This document shows positions 30,350-30,587 of a DNA stretch of 30,587 bases, in pieces; the stretch's first letter is position 1, and each line of letters starts with the position of its first letter. A program made the position numbers and the translations under genes. The DNA comes from an uncultured Eubacteriales bacterium (lineage in GTDB: Bacteria > Bacillota > Clostridia > Monoglobales > Monoglobaceae): contig URAN01000031.1 in assembly GCA_900545865.1 (NCBI GenBank), forward strand, positions 1-30,587. The letters are read 5' to 3'. The notes below the pieces were generated by a model. It searched no databases and had not been told where the DNA came from. It saw only the letters and a program-made list of their open reading frames with translations.

Positions 30350-30529
30350 ATGAAAACCGTACAGATTGAGTTTGAATTGACAAACATTGAACAAACAACC
30401 GAAAAGATGCGGCAGCTTGTTGAATTATTGTACGAGGCAAAGTTTATAGCAAATTCGCTTTTTGGTAATTCGGACAATGCGGCAAAGAATTTTATAAAAG
30501 ATGTTAGTAAACATCCGAATAAAGTTTAA
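30350..30529 (+). CDS. 59-aa element protein of unknown function
   Basis: The ATG at 30350 follows CGGAGGTGAAATAAAA, only 2 nt after the stop of the upstream xre gene, so the two genes form an operon. The product is MKTVQIEFELTNIEQTTEKM at the start, then helical and mildly charged, ending in KHPNKV. I do not recognise it. The size and place fit an early accessory protein of an ICE or prophage. Confidence 0.7.
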   Translation: MKTVQIEFELTNIEQTTEKMRQLVELLYEAKFIANSLFGNSDNAAKNFIKDVSKHPNKV

Positions 30530-30533
30530 AGTG

Positions 30534-30587
30534 AGGTGACTAACTATTAAAAGTCAAGAGTTTTTTGAAAATTTTTTCAAAAAATTT
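30534..30587. repeat. Right copy of the 54-bp perfect terminal inverted repeat
   Basis: Exact reverse complement of bases 2-55. It starts 4 nt past the stop of the 59-aa gene and reaches the end of the window. Confidence 0.9.
30549..30587 (+). CDS. Possible start of a gene beginning with ATT, cut by the window end
   Basis: After AGGTG (30534-30538) and 10 nt, or ACTAACT plus alignment slack, the frame ATT AAA AGT CAA GAG TTT TTT GAA AAT stays open for 13 codons to the edge (I/M-K-S-Q-E-F-F-E-N-F-F-K-K-F). No ATG, GTG or TTG gives a better start. The same frame is present in the left copy, reading outward. Support is only the ribosome-site spacing and plausible codons. Confidence 0.25.

Noticed and set aside
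30350..30529. Dismissing the 59-codon frame as noise
   Set aside because: The strong GGAGGTG site, the 2-nt spacing from the previous stop and clean codon use support a real gene, so it was kept as a feature.
1..30587. CRISPR arrays, rRNA genes or a replication origin
   Set aside because: No regularly spaced repeats, rRNA-like stretches or DnaA-box clusters were seen. The only tandem repeats are the three 11-mers at 26548-26580.

Overview
The window looks like part of a chromosome from an anaerobic Bacillota, most likely class Clostridia. The evidence is a moderately AT-rich base composition, strong Shine-Dalgarno sites, sigma-A promoters with 17-bp spacers, S-layer-homology (SLH) surface proteins, an agr quorum-sensing locus, a lysine riboswitch, and the typical clostridial order fmt-yugP-rsmB-rlmN-stp-prkC-rsgA-rpe-thiN. 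I cannot name a genus. The first and last 54 bases are perfect inverted copies of one sequence. The window therefore probably starts and stops in a repeat, and it may be a whole assembled contig.

Layout. (1) 1-7100, minus strand: a surface and conflict island. A small secreted protein is followed by four SLH-type proteins. Two intergenic regions are identical 256-bp copies, each holding a hairpin terminator and a sigma-A promoter. The second SLH gene in window order runs out of frame into the C-terminal tip of an RHS polymorphic toxin (RHS core plus a DUF4329, JAB-like domain), followed by a membrane-targeted immunity-like protein. (2) 7100-10730: an agr system in the order agrA-agrC, then a promoter with two LytTR-type direct repeats, then agrB-agrD. 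AgrD has an intact autoinducer core but a UGA at codon 4. A plus-strand promoter and a small open frame converge on this locus. (3) 10730-13720: a three-gene amino-acid ABC transporter under a lysine riboswitch with a clear terminator platform, hence a probable lysine importer. (4) 13800-15850: an NCS2 purine permease on the plus strand and a TspO protein. (5) 15880-26080: a housekeeping cluster read on the minus strand from a promoter before fmt: Met-tRNA formyltransferase, YugP-like protease, RsmB and RlmN methyltransferases, the PP2C phosphatase/PrkC kinase pair, RsgA, Rpe, thiamine pyrophosphokinase and a lipoprotein. RlmN appears to start at an AUU codon.

(6) 26340-30587: one end of an integrative element. 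The 3' half of a tRNA-Lys(UUU) gene marks the attachment site. It is followed by three tandem 11-bp repeats, a tyrosine recombinase, a zinc-ribbon/double-HIRAN protein, a lipoprotein, an ImmA/IrrE protease, an XRE repressor, and a divergent XRE gene with a 59-codon gene. Four 17-bp operator-like palindromes lie between the two regulators, overlapping both promoters, as expected of a repressor/ImmA switch. The rest of the element lies beyond the right edge.

All functions are read from sequence motifs and recalled family knowledge. No database search was possible.
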